From contig CAKPEJ010000001.1 of the NCBI GenBank assembly GCA_934149325.1, positions 49,764 through 113,763 of the forward strand: DNA of 64,000 nt. Direction: 5' to 3'. Every line of letters starts with the position of its first letter. Positions within the stretch are counted from its first letter, which is position 1. Under the pieces are notes generated by a model. That model saw nothing but the letters and a program-made list of their open reading frames with translations. It had not been told where the DNA came from and searched no databases. Shown here in pieces: positions 1-7,823 of the stretch. The position numbers and the translations under genes are program-made. This stretch comes from an uncultured Bacilli bacterium (GTDB taxonomy: Bacteria; Bacillota_I; Bacilli_A; RF39; UBA660).

Positions 1-1239
1 AAAACAACATTAGCTTTTTCAATTGCGAAGGCATTAAATAGAAATTTTGTTAAAATATCTGTTGGTGGAGTATCAGATGAAGCAGAAATAATAGGTCATA
101 GAAGAACATATTTGGGTTCTGCACCTGGTAGAATAATTACAGGTCTTAAAAAGGCTAGAACTAGCAATCCTTTATTTTTGATAGATGAAATAGATAAAAT
201 GACAAAAGATATTAAAGGAGATCCTGCTAGTACTTTACTAGAAGTTTTAGATCCAGAACAAAATAAATTATTTGTAGATAACTATATTGAAGAAGAATAT
301 GATTTATCAAAGGTAATGTTTGTACTTACTGCAAATGATGTAAATCAAATACCTTATGCATTACGTGATAGATTAGAAATAATAAATTTATCTAGTTATA
401 CTGAATTTGAAAAAATAGATATAGTAAATAAATATATGTATGATAAGTTATTAAAGGAACATGGTCTTACTAAAAGTAATGTTAATATTGATAATGATAC
501 TGTAAAATATATTATAGAATACTATACAAAAGAAGCTGGTGTACGTGAGCTTGAAAGAGTATTATCTCAAATAATGAGAAAAGTATCTAAAAGAATAGTA
601 AGTGAAAAGAAAAATGTTAGATGTAAAATAACTAAAGAAAATATTAAAGATTATTTAGGTGTAGAAAGATTTTCACATATTGAAAAAAATAAAACAATAG
701 ATTATGGTATTGTAAACGGTCTTGGATATACTCCATATGGTGGAGAAATAATACCTATTGAAGTGTCTTATTATAAAGGAAAAGGAAATGTTCTTTTGAC
801 AGGATCACTTGGTGATGTTATGAAAGAAAGTGCAAATATTGCATTAGGTTATATAAAGAGTAATAGTGATAAATTTGGTATAGATTTAAATTTACTTGAA
901 AGTAATGATATACATATAAATGCAGTAGAAGCATCTATTCCAAAGGATGGACCTTCTGCAGGTACAACTTTAACAACAGGTATAATAAGTGCATTATTAA
1001 ATAAACCTATTTCAGAGAAAATAGCAATGACTGGTGAAATTACTTTAAAAGGTAATATTTTAGAAATTGGTGGATTAAGAGAAAAAGTAATCGCAGCGTA
1101 TAATAATAAGATTGAAAAAATATTTATACCAAAAGAAAATGAAAAAGATTTAGAAGAAATACAACCTGAAATAAAGGAAAATATAAATTTTGTGTTAGTT
1201 GATAATTATAAACAAATATTTGATGAATTATTTAAATAA
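1..1239 (+). CDS. lon: Lon ATP-dependent protease, 3' part (5' end outside window)
   Basis: The frame is open from base 1, so the gene enters from the left; an in-frame TTG at 112 is internal. The visible 412 residues begin inside the AAA+ Walker A (KTT), continue through GHRRTY and PGRII, and have a Walker B LIDEIDK near residue 60. The C-terminal serine protease domain carries the catalytic Ser in PKDGPSAG (Ser319 of the visible part) and Lys in GGLREK (Lys362). Their 43-residue spacing is the one known for Lon. Lon degrades misfolded and regulatory proteins in the cytoplasm. The next genes, spoVID and a ysxE-like gene, lie downstream of lon in Bacillus too. A strong terminator follows. Confidence 0.97.
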   Translation, partial: KTTLAFSIAKALNRNFVKISVGGVSDEAEIIGHRRTYLGSAPGRIITGLKKARTSNPLFLIDEIDKMTKDIKGDPASTLLEVLDPEQNKLFVDNYIEEEYDLSKVMFVLTANDVNQIPYALRDRLEIINLSSYTEFEKIDIVNKYMYDKLLKEHGLTKSNVNIDNDTVKYIIEYYTKEAGVRELERVLSQIMRKVSKRIVSEKKNVRCKITKENIKDYLGVERFSHIEKNKTIDYGIVNGLGYTPYGGEIIPIEVSYYKGKGNVLLTGSLGDVMKESANIALGYIKSNSDKFGIDLNLLESNDIHINAVEASIPKDGPSAGTTLTTGIISALLNKPISEKIAMTGEITLKGNILEIGGLREKVIAAYNNKIEKIFIPKENEKDLEEIQPEIKENINFVLVDNYKQIFDELFK

Positions 1240-1266
1240 AGAGTTCTATTTTAGAACTCTTTTTAA
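1237..1266 (+). terminator. Intrinsic terminator after lon
   Basis: The stop codon of lon leads into a 10-bp perfect stem (AAAGAGTTCT / AGAACTCTTT) with a 5-nt loop and a T run. Confidence 0.9.
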
Positions 1267-1294
1267 TATTATTAATTAGAAGTGAGGGATAATT

Positions 1295-2020
1295 ATGAAA
1301 AAAATAGTACCATTTACAAATGATATTAAGTTTAATACAAAAATTTATGAAATATCAAGCATATCATTGGAACATACTTTGAAAGCAAAAGATAACGATA
1401 CTATATCAGGTGAATTTGTTATATCAGGTGAATATAAAATGACTGATTCATCTATAAATTCTGAGCCTTTTATTTATGGTCTTCCATTTGATATATCATT
1501 AGATCAAAAATATGATATAGAAAAAATGAAGATTGATATTGATGATTTTAACTTTGAAATAATTAATGATGAGATATTAAGGGTTAATATATCAGTTTTA
1601 ATTGAAGGTATTGAATTTATAAAATCTGATGAAGAAATAGAAGAAATAAAACCAGATGTTGAAATTGAATCAATAAGAAAAGAAGAAGAAAAAATACCTG
1701 AAGAAAATAAAGAAACGGAGGATAGATTGATTGTGAATGAAAAACAAGTACAAGATTTATTTAAAATGGATGAAGAAGAAATAGTTCCAGTTATAAAAGA
1801 AGAAAATAATAAAGAAGTTACGTCCATCTTTAATAATTTTAGTGACAAGGATGAAAAATATGTCACATATTATGTACATATAGTAAGAGAAAATGATAAT
1901 TTAGAGTCAATATGTAGTAAATATAATACTACTAAAGAAAATTTAGTAGAATATAATAATTTAGATGATTTAATGGTAGGTAACAAGATTATAATTCCAT
2001 ATTTAGATGAAGCAATATAA
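1295..2020 (+). CDS. spoVID: SpoVID-like spore coat assembly protein with C-terminal LysM
   Basis: A 241-residue protein. Residues 1-110 are beta-rich (repeated SGEF/SGEY segments), as in the SpoVID N-terminal region. Residues 115-185 are a Glu/Lys-rich low-complexity linker, and residues 190-237 form a LysM domain (YYVHIVRENDNLESIC ... MVGNKIIIP). SpoVID is the mother-cell protein that lets the coat encase the forespore. The start is ATG 1295 behind GTGAGGG. Its position, lon upstream and a CotS/YsxE-type gene overlapping its 3' end, matches the Bacillus lon...spoVID-ysxE order, minus the hem genes. The N-terminal assignment rests on this order and architecture more than on motifs. Confidence 0.8.
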   Translation: MKKIVPFTNDIKFNTKIYEISSISLEHTLKAKDNDTISGEFVISGEYKMTDSSINSEPFIYGLPFDISLDQKYDIEKMKIDIDDFNFEIINDEILRVNISVLIEGIEFIKSDEEIEEIKPDVEIESIRKEEEKIPEENKETEDRLIVNEKQVQDLFKMDEEEIVPVIKEENNKEVTSIFNNFSDKDEKYVTYYVHIVRENDNLESICSKYNTTKENLVEYNNLDDLMVGNKIIIPYLDEAI

Positions 2021-2900
2021 AAATTTGTTAGAAAAATTAAATTTAAAAGTTAATAAATATACTATAAAAGGAAAAACAATTATAATCGATACAAATAGTG
2101 GAAAATATGTCTTAAAAAAAGATAATAATATGAATTTATATAAATATTTAGAATCTAGAAATTTTAAATATTTTCCTAGTGTATTAGAACATGATAATAA
2201 TAATGCTTTATATGAATATATAAATGAAGTAGACTATGATGAGGAAGAAAAAGCTTTTGATTTAATACATTATGTGGCACTTCTTCATAGTAAAACAAGT
2301 TATTATAAAGAAATAGATTCTGATGAATATAAAAAAATATATGAAAACTTAAGTAATCAAATAGATTATATTTATAATTATTATTTAGATGTGATAAATA
2401 TCATAGAAACAAAAGTATATATGAGTCCATCAGAATATTTAATCGCAAGAAATATTTCTAAAATTTTCTCGTGTATTTTTTACTGTAAAAGAAATATAGG
2501 TGAATGGTATGAACTTGTTAAAGATAAAAAAAGAAAAAGAGTAGTTACTCTTCATAATAATTTAGATACAAGTCATTTACTTAAAAATAAAGAGACTTAT
2601 TTAATTAGTTGGTCTAATAGTAAAGTAGATATGCCAATATATGATTTTGTTCTTTTTTATAGAAAAAGAGAATTAGATTTTGATTTTGTAAAACTTTTAG
2701 AAGAATATGAAAGAATATATCCTCTTTTAAAAGAAGAAAAAAAATTATTACTTATACTAATATCAATACCTGATAAATTAACTATAAGTAATAATGAATA
2801 CAATATGGTAAAAAAAGTAAGGAAGTTTTTAGATAAAATATATAAAACTGAATTTATGTTAACATCTAAAGAAGAAGAAAAAAGCACAAATACAAATTAA
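2007..2900 (+). CDS. CotS/YsxE-like spore coat kinase-fold protein
   Basis: A 297-residue protein that overlaps the end of spoVID by 14 bases with no clear Shine-Dalgarno of its own, which suggests translational coupling. It has a short N-lobe (YVLKKDNN), then YEYINEVDYDEEEKAFDL and LLHSKTSYYKEI, and a C-lobe segment with VTLHNNLDTSHLL and PIYDFVLFYRK. These resemble the CotS/YutH/YsxE family of aminoglycoside-phosphotransferase-fold coat proteins. The catalytic loop (HNNLD rather than HGDxxxxN) looks degenerate, so kinase activity is doubtful. Family and neighbour point to spore coat assembly in the mother cell. Confidence 0.78.
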   Translation: MKQYKNLLEKLNLKVNKYTIKGKTIIIDTNSGKYVLKKDNNMNLYKYLESRNFKYFPSVLEHDNNNALYEYINEVDYDEEEKAFDLIHYVALLHSKTSYYKEIDSDEYKKIYENLSNQIDYIYNYYLDVINIIETKVYMSPSEYLIARNISKIFSCIFYCKRNIGEWYELVKDKKRKRVVTLHNNLDTSHLLKNKETYLISWSNSKVDMPIYDFVLFYRKRELDFDFVKLLEEYERIYPLLKEEKKLLLILISIPDKLTISNNEYNMVKKVRKFLDKIYKTEFMLTSKEEEKSTNTN

Positions 2901-3065
2901 GAAAAACATTAAAATTAATATGAATACATTAAATGGAGTAGTTATAAATATTAATAATATCATTTGATATATAAATATTATAAAAAACGAAAGAGCAAGT
3001 AAGAAACATATAAATCTTTTTGTACTTAATAATAAATATTGAAAAAAATTCATCATAAAATTCAC
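2859..3065 (-). CDS. Possible small membrane protein (68 aa)
   Basis: Read on the minus strand, ATG 3065 is preceded by AGGTGA at a 5-nt spacing. The product would have two hydrophobic helices (about residues 17-38 and 42-65) joined by a short loop, and no recognisable family. The last 42 bases overlap the 3' end of the upstream coat gene, where poly-A coding gives Phe runs. I cannot exclude that this is chance open frame in A+T-rich DNA; the good ribosome binding site is the main support. Confidence 0.4.
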   Translation of the reverse strand: MNFMMNFFQYLLLSTKRFICFLLALSFFIIFIYQMILLIFITTPFNVFILILMFFLICICAFFFFFRC

Positions 3066-3111
3066 CTACTTACAGTATTTTATTCTATTTGTGTAAAATG
3101 TGTATAGGATT

Positions 3112-3142
3112 TTAAACTAATTTAATACAATTAGTTTTTTTA
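3112..3142 (+). terminator. Intrinsic terminator upstream of infC leader
   Basis: A 9-bp stem AAACTAATT / AATTAGTTT with a 6-nt loop and a T run closes the lon-side transcription units before the infC promoter. Confidence 0.75.
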
Positions 3143-3153
3143 AATAAAAAGTA

Positions 3154-3182
3154 TTTACAAATCAAAAAAAATAATATATAAT
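3154..3182 (+). promoter_or_regulatory. Sigma-A-type promoter of infC-rpmI-rplT
   Basis: TTTACA (3154-3159), a 17-bp spacer and TATAAT (3177-3182) sit directly before the structured leader. Confidence 0.8.
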
Positions 3183-3189
3183 CAAATAC

Positions 3190-3330
3190 GTAGTTTTAAA
3201 AAAAGAGGGAAAGTAGATTTACAAAGTCTCACCTGATTGCAAGTTAGCAATAGGTCAAAGCCATTTAAAATATACTATATTTATGTTTGGTCTTTGATTT
3301 CGGGTGAATACGTTGTATTCACTTTTTTAA
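3190..3330 (+). promoter_or_regulatory. L20-type attenuation leader
   Basis: About 150 nt of leader lie between the promoter and infC. At its end is a perfect hairpin GTGAATAC / GTATTCAC (3304-3322) followed by T6, an intrinsic terminator before the structural genes. Upstream, GGTCAAAG near 3254 can pair with the CTTTGATT side near 3293, giving a competing fold. In Firmicutes the infC-rpmI-rplT leader binds L20 and attenuates transcription; I infer the same here from position and from the terminator/antiterminator layout. Confidence 0.75.
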
Positions 3331-3345
3331 TGGAGGTGTTTTGCT

Positions 3346-3879
3346 ATAGCAAAAGAAAATAATTTATTTGTTAATGAACAAATAAGAGCAAAAGAAGTTT
3401 TAGTTATAGGTCCTAAAGGAGAGCAATTAGGTGTTAAAAGTAGAGAAGATGCTTTAGTACTTGCTCAAACAGCAGGATTTGATTTAGTCTTAATGGGAGG
3501 AAAAGGTGATACTCCAGTATGTAAACTTATGGACTACAATAAGTATAGATACGAAAGACAAAAAAAACAAAAGGAAGCACAAAAAAGACAAAGAGAAAAT
3601 AATACTGAATTAAAAGAATTTAGATTGTCAGTAAATATTGATGTTCATGACTTTAATACAAGAGTTAATCAAGTTGTCAAATATTTACAAAAAGGTCATA
3701 AGATAAAAGCTTCAATTAGGTTTAAAGGTAGAGAACTTGCTCATACTGAACTTGGTAAGGATGTTTTAGATAGATTTGCTGAAGCAGTAAAAGATTATGG
3801 AGTAGTTGAAACTAAACCTACTATGGAACTTAGAAGTATGTATATGATGATTATACCGATAAAGAAGGAAGGAAAGTAA
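3346..3879 (+). CDS. infC: Translation initiation factor IF-3 (AUA start)
   Basis: A 177-residue protein. The N-terminal domain starts AKENNLFVNEQIRAKEVLVIG and is joined by a basic linker (residues 65-85) to the C-terminal domain with EFRLSVNIDVHDF and MYMMIIP. No ATG, GTG or TTG lies in frame near the right place. The ATA at 3346 sits 9 nt after GGAGG (3332-3336) and exactly at the family's N-terminus. IF-3 genes are known for rare AUU/AUA-type starts that allow self-regulation because IF-3 rejects non-canonical start codons. First gene of infC-rpmI-rplT. Confidence 0.95.
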   Translation: MAKENNLFVNEQIRAKEVLVIGPKGEQLGVKSREDALVLAQTAGFDLVLMGGKGDTPVCKLMDYNKYRYERQKKQKEAQKRQRENNTELKEFRLSVNIDVHDFNTRVNQVVKYLQKGHKIKASIRFKGRELAHTELGKDVLDRFAEAVKDYGVVETKPTMELRSMYMMIIPIKKEGK

Positions 3880-3880
3880 A

Positions 3881-4087
3881 ATGGGAAAAATTAAACAAAA
3901 AACACATAAAGCAACTGCAAAAAAATTAAATGTTAGAAATAGCGGTTCTGTTAAATTTAAAAAAGCAGGTGCTAACCACAAAACTGTAGGTTATAGTGCA
4001 AAAAGAATGAGAAATTTAAGAAAGGGTTCTACATTATCTTCATCTGATAACAAAAGATTGAAAAGATTAATTGATAGAATGAAATAG
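3881..4087 (+). CDS. rpmI: 50S ribosomal protein L35
   Basis: A 68-residue, very basic protein with the L35 pattern MGKIKQKTHKATAKK, then KKAGANHKTVGYSAKR and the C-terminal KRLKRLID. It starts one base after infC ends, with AAGGAAGGA supplied by the infC tail. L35 is a large-subunit protein; it is co-transcribed here with IF-3 and L20, the usual arrangement. Confidence 0.97.
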   Translation: MGKIKQKTHKATAKKLNVRNSGSVKFKKAGANHKTVGYSAKRMRNLRKGSTLSSSDNKRLKRLIDRMK

Positions 4088-4105
4088 TAAGGGGGAAGAA
4101 AGAAA

Positions 4106-4666
4106 ATGGCAAGAGTAAAATCAGGTACAATAACAAAAGCTAGACATAAAAAAGTTTTAAAAAGAGCTAAAGGATATTTTGGTAGTAAACATAGACTTTA
4201 TAAAACAGCTAAAGAACAATTAATGCATTCAGGTAAATATGCATTTAGAGACAGAAGACAAAATAAGAGAAATTTCAGAAAATTATGGATTACTCGTATT
4301 AATGCAGCATGTCGTGAAAACGGAATAAGTTATTCAAAATTTATTGATGGATTAAATAAAGCAGGTATTATTATAAACAGAAAAATGCTTTCAGAAATGG
4401 CTATAGAAGATCCTAAAGCATTTGCACAAATTGTTGAAACAGCAAAAAAAGCTTTAGAAGGAAAAATTGAAACTCCAAAAGCAAAAAAAGAAACTAAAAC
4501 TGAAGAAAAAAAGACTACAAAAAAAGAAACTAAAGAAGAAGTAAAAGAAGAAACTACTGATTTATCAAAAATGACAGTAGCAGAATTAAAAAAATTAGCT
4601 TCAGCAAAGAAAATAGCAGGAGCTAGTACAATGAAAAAAGCAGAATTAATAGAAGCTTTAAAATAA
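4106..4666 (+). CDS. rplT: 50S ribosomal protein L20 with C-terminal Rho_N/SAP-like extension
   Basis: Residues 1-117 are ordinary L20 (MARVKSGTITKARHKK ... INRKMLSEMAIEDPKAFAQIV). The family normally ends near residue 118. Here a Lys/Glu/Thr-rich linker (about 124-152) is followed by a compact helical module, LSKMTVAELKKLASAKK then GASTMKKAELIEAL (153-186). This resembles the Rho N-terminal/SAP nucleic-acid-binding helix-turn-helix. L20 builds the 50S subunit and represses its own operon. The extension's role is unknown; nucleic-acid binding is an inference from the motif. Confidence 0.95.
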   Translation: MARVKSGTITKARHKKVLKRAKGYFGSKHRLYKTAKEQLMHSGKYAFRDRRQNKRNFRKLWITRINAACRENGISYSKFIDGLNKAGIIINRKMLSEMAIEDPKAFAQIVETAKKALEGKIETPKAKKETKTEEKKTTKKETKEEVKEETTDLSKMTVAELKKLASAKKIAGASTMKKAELIEALK

Positions 4667-4690
4667 AGATAGATAATTATCTATCTTTTT
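4664..4690 (+). terminator. Intrinsic terminator after rplT
   Basis: Perfect palindrome AAAGATAGAT-AATT-ATCTATCTTT followed by T residues; it overlaps the stop codon of rplT. Confidence 0.9.
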
Positions 4691-4714
4691 GTTATAATTA
4701 TATAGGTGATATAT

Positions 4715-5668
4715 ATGGAAAATATATACTTAATATATGGTAATGAAAATTATTTAATAAAAAAGAAATTAGATGAAATTATAACTAAAAATAATATCGA
4801 AAAAGACAATATTATTAGATATAATTTAGACGAAGTAAATGTTAGTGAAGCAATTATAGAGGCATCAACAGTAAGTATGTTTCAAACATCTAAGTTAATA
4901 ATATGCGAAGGATGTAAATTTTTAACTGGTGAAAACAAAAAAGAAATAAATCATAATATAGATATGCTTTTAGAATATATTAATCATCCATTTAGTGATG
5001 TATATTTAGTTTTTATAGTAGAAAAAGAAAAACTTGATGATAGAAAAAAGATTGTAAAAGAATTAAAAAAATTATCAAAAGTAGTTGAATGTAAAAAAAT
5101 TGAAAATTATAATCTTAATAGTTATTTAGAAAATTATATAAAGGATAAAGGTTATATTATTACAAGTAAAAATATAAATTTAATAATATCAATCGCAGGC
5201 TTAGATTTAGCTAATCTTATTAATGAAATAGATAAACTTTTAATTTATAAAGATACTGATAAAAATATTTCAGAAGATGATATAAAAAATTTAATTTGTG
5301 TTAATATTGAAGATAATATATTTGCTCTTACAAATGCAATAATGAATAATCAAAAAGAAAAAATAATTAAAATTTATAAAGATTTAATATCAATGGGTGA
5401 AGATGAAATTAAGCTTATTGCGACGCTTGCAAATCAATTTAGGTTACTTCTTCAAGTTAAATTAATGAAAAATAACGGTTATTCTGATAACGAAATGATA
5501 AGTACATTAAAAGAACATCCATATAGAATAAAACTTGCTAAAAATAGCTTATTTGATGAAGATAAATTAAAAGATAAAATTTTAAAATTATCTGAATTAG
5601 ATTATAAAATAAAAAGTGGAAACATTGATAAAAATTTAGGTCTTGAGTTATTTTTACTTGATATATAA
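4715..5668 (+). CDS. holA: DNA polymerase III delta subunit (clamp loader)
   Basis: A 317-residue protein opening MENIYLIYGNENYLIKKKL, the typical HolA N-terminus, followed by the degenerate AAA+ fold (ASTVSMFQTSKLIICEGCKFL; VYLVFIVEKEKLDDRKK). The C-terminal collar is DLANLINEIDKLLIY ... LGLELFLL. I chose ATG 4715 because AGGTGA at 4704-4709 is its ribosome binding site; an upstream in-frame GTG lies inside that site. HolA is the wrench that opens the sliding clamp in the clamp-loader complex. Confidence 0.92.
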   Translation: MENIYLIYGNENYLIKKKLDEIITKNNIEKDNIIRYNLDEVNVSEAIIEASTVSMFQTSKLIICEGCKFLTGENKKEINHNIDMLLEYINHPFSDVYLVFIVEKEKLDDRKKIVKELKKLSKVVECKKIENYNLNSYLENYIKDKGYIITSKNINLIISIAGLDLANLINEIDKLLIYKDTDKNISEDDIKNLICVNIEDNIFALTNAIMNNQKEKIIKIYKDLISMGEDEIKLIATLANQFRLLLQVKLMKNNGYSDNEMISTLKEHPYRIKLAKNSLFDEDKLKDKILKLSELDYKIKSGNIDKNLGLELFLLDI

Positions 5669-5740
5669 TAACCTTGCAATTTTATTAGTTATAGGTTATA
5701 ATTTATCTAGCAATATTTTGCATTGATTGGAGTGATGCTT

Positions 5741-6235
5741 TTGAAAATAGATTTACTTAAACTTAAGTTAAATCAAGTAAATCAAATAAATATTGATAAT
5801 GTAGTTATGATAGATCCATCTTATTATGAAAATACTGATATAAAAAATATTGGTGATGTTAAAATAAAGGGTAAAGTAATTTATCATGGTGAAGATGAAT
5901 TTGAAATACTTTTAAATATTAAATGTGAATTAACTTTAATATGTAGTGTTTCTCTTAAAGATGTAAAAATGCCAGTTAATATAGATGTAAATGAATATAT
6001 AAGTCAAATGGATGAAAATATAGAAGAAAATAACAAAATTATCAATAATACTATTGATTTAATTCCAATTATATGGCAAAATATTATATTGGAAGTACCT
6101 TTAAAAGTTATAAGTGATGAAGCATCTAGAGAAAACCTTTCAGGTGATGGATGGAGACTTATAACTGATGAAAAGGAATTAAAGGAAGAAATTGATCCAC
6201 GTTTAGAAGGTTTTAAAAAATTTTTAAACGAATAA
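5741..6235 (+). CDS. YceD/DUF177 family protein
   Basis: A 164-residue acidic protein in front of rpmF, the conserved position of the YceD/DUF177 family. Family features are the N-terminal MKIDLLKLKLNQVNQ, a beta-rich core with ILLNIKCELTLICSVSLKDVKMPV, and the C-terminal IDPRLEGFKKFL. I place the start at TTG 5741, 8 nt after GGAG (5729-5732); ATG 5735 is too close to that site. DUF177 proteins in bacteria and plastids are linked to 23S rRNA accumulation and ribosome assembly; the exact activity is not established. Confidence 0.88.
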   Translation: MKIDLLKLKLNQVNQINIDNVVMIDPSYYENTDIKNIGDVKIKGKVIYHGEDEFEILLNIKCELTLICSVSLKDVKMPVNIDVNEYISQMDENIEENNKIINNTIDLIPIIWQNIILEVPLKVISDEASRENLSGDGWRLITDEKELKEEIDPRLEGFKKFLNE

Positions 6236-6253
6236 AGGAAGGAGTTGAATAAA

Positions 6254-6448
6254 ATGGCAGTACCATTTAGAAAAGTATCTAAAACAAGAGGTAGAATGAG
6301 AAGAACTCATTATAAAATACAAGCAAATGGAACTATTAAATGTTCAAATTGTGGTGCTGAAATAAGAGCACATAGAGCATGTCCAGAATGTGGTTTTTAT
6401 AAAGGTAAAAATGTAATAGATAAAAAAGAAGAAGAAACAACTAAATAG
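6254..6448 (+). CDS. rpmF: 50S ribosomal protein L32
   Basis: A 64-residue protein MAVPFRKVSKTRGRMRRTHYK with a four-cysteine zinc ribbon (CSNC ... CPEC, residues 31-47), so it is the zinc-binding form. The start is ATG 6254, 9 nt after GAAGGAG; an upstream in-frame TTG lies inside the ribosome binding region. It is the partner of the preceding yceD-like gene. Confidence 0.96.
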   Translation: MAVPFRKVSKTRGRMRRTHYKIQANGTIKCSNCGAEIRAHRACPECGFYKGKNVIDKKEEETTK

Positions 6449-6460
6449 TTGTTTTTTTTA
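6434..6460 (+). terminator. Intrinsic terminator after rpmF
   Basis: Stem AAACAACT / AGTTGTTT (6435-6454) with AAAT loop and T run; the rpmF stop codon is within it. Confidence 0.88.
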
Positions 6461-6474
6461 TAATAAAAATACCC

Positions 6475-6503
6475 TTGAATTAATTTATATTATTTTGTAT
6501 AAT
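6475..6503 (+). promoter_or_regulatory. Sigma-A-type promoter
   Basis: TTGAAT, 17-bp spacer, TATAAT, 26 bases before the ATG of the BtaA-like gene. Confidence 0.8.
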
Positions 6504-6528
6504 AAAAACTCGTTTGGGGGATAACATT

Positions 6529-7350
6529 ATGGATGATATTACAGAATCATTAAGAATAATTGATAATACAATATATAATATAAATGGTATTGATACATTT
6601 CATTCAAGTTTATTTGTATATAAAATGTCAAATGAAGATGTTAATTTATATAGAAATTATTTAAAGAAAAGTAAAAGAATATTATCTGTTATATCCTCAG
6701 GAGATCAAATAATTGAATCAATTACTAATGAAAAGAAAATAATTGATTGTTTTGATATTAGTAAATATCCAAAATATTATTTTATGCTTAAACTTGCGGC
6801 TATTAAAGGTTTAAAAAAAGAAGATTATATAAAATTATTTATTGATTCACCATCTACTTATTTAGATGAATATTATGATGACTTATATTATGATAATATA
6901 AGAAAAAATTTATTTGGTATATATAAAAAATATTGGGATGAATTATTTAATCATACAGATTGGTATGAAATATATTCATCAAGATTATTTCAGAGTGATG
7001 GAATTTCAAATGACTTTATATATAATTCTTTAAGCTATTTAGAAGATAAAAATTATTATGAATTAAAAGAAAATATTGATAATGTTAAATTAAATTTTTA
7101 TGAAGGAAATATATTAAATATTATTGAATTTTTAAATGGTAAGTATGATTTAGTGTATTTATCTAATATTATTGATTATATAGATAAAAATATTTATAAA
7201 AGCTTATTAAGTAAATTTAATTTGACTAATGATGGTGTAGTTTTGTCATATATATTTTCAAATATAGATAAGTATAAAGATATTTTTGAATTTTGTGAAA
7301 TAAAAAAAGAATCAGAAACTTCTAAAGGAATACTAGTATATAAAAATTAA
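6529..7350 (+). CDS. DUF3419/BtaA-like SAM-dependent transferase
   Basis: A 273-residue protein. The segment ILSVISSGDQIIESI ... IIDCFDISKYPKYYFMLKLAAIKGL (about residues 52-95) matches the DUF3419 signature of SAM-binding proteins related to BtaA, the 3-amino-3-carboxypropyl transferase of betaine-lipid synthesis. A second Rossmann strand is seen at KYDLVYLSNIIDYID (about 205-220). The start is ATG 6529, 7 nt after GGGGGA. It has its own promoter and no obvious pathway partner nearby, so the substrate is open; no BtaB-type methyltransferase is visible. Confidence 0.7.
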   Translation: MDDITESLRIIDNTIYNINGIDTFHSSLFVYKMSNEDVNLYRNYLKKSKRILSVISSGDQIIESITNEKKIIDCFDISKYPKYYFMLKLAAIKGLKKEDYIKLFIDSPSTYLDEYYDDLYYDNIRKNLFGIYKKYWDELFNHTDWYEIYSSRLFQSDGISNDFIYNSLSYLEDKNYYELKENIDNVKLNFYEGNILNIIEFLNGKYDLVYLSNIIDYIDKNIYKSLLSKFNLTNDGVVLSYIFSNIDKYKDIFEFCEIKKESETSKGILVYKN

Positions 7351-7381
7351 TTTATATATTAGTATTTTTATTTAATAAATC

Positions 7382-7410
7382 TTGAAATTTATCTTGCATT
7401 TTTGTATACT
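7382..7410 (+). promoter_or_regulatory. Sigma-A-type promoter
   Basis: TTGAAA, 17-bp spacer, TATACT, 23 bases before the GTG start of the small membrane protein. Confidence 0.75.
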
Positions 7411-7433
7411 AGTATTTCTTGGTGGTGAAGAAA

Positions 7434-7781
7434 GTGTTTGAATATAATAATGTAAATATTTCAAAAATGAATAAAGATGAATTAATAGAATTAAAAGAGC
7501 TAATAGAAAATGAGATTGATGATATTAATTTAATGCTTAAAATAAATATAGTAGGTATGTTTAATTTCGCATCATTATCATTGTTTTTATTATTTAAAGA
7601 ATATTTAAAATATTCTAATGGATATAATGTTTTTGATTCAAAAGAAATAGATAGATTTATTCTAATTTTATCACTTTCTTTTTGCTTTGATATATTAAGA
7701 GATGATACAAAAAAATTAAAAAATGAATCAGGGTATATAAAAAGATTAGAAAATAAAATAAAAGTTTATCTTGATGAATAA
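7434..7781 (+). CDS. Small predicted membrane protein, unknown
   Basis: A 115-residue protein. An N-terminal charged helix (KMNKDELIELKELIENEIDDINLML) is followed by a hydrophobic stretch at about 43-60 (MFNFASLSLFLLF), a weaker one at about 80-92, and a basic C-terminus. I recognise no family. The start GTG 7434 lies 8 nt after GGTGG. It lies between its own promoter and gmk, in a position to be co-transcribed with gmk. Confidence 0.7.
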   Translation: MFEYNNVNISKMNKDELIELKELIENEIDDINLMLKINIVGMFNFASLSLFLLFKEYLKYSNGYNVFDSKEIDRFILILSLSFCFDILRDDTKKLKNESGYIKRLENKIKVYLDE

Positions 7782-7823
7782 AATTAAATTTGATAAAATG
7801 TATATTACAAATGGAGGAAATAT

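Noticed and set aside
112..1239. A 375-codon gene starting at TTG 112
   Set aside because: The frame is open to base 1 and encodes continuous Lon sequence upstream of 112, so this is only the tail of a longer gene.
1504..1866. Ser-rich open frame on the minus strand opposite spoVID, and many similar shadows
   Set aside because: They are the reverse complement of Glu/Lys-rich genes, without ribosome binding sites, and are low complexity.
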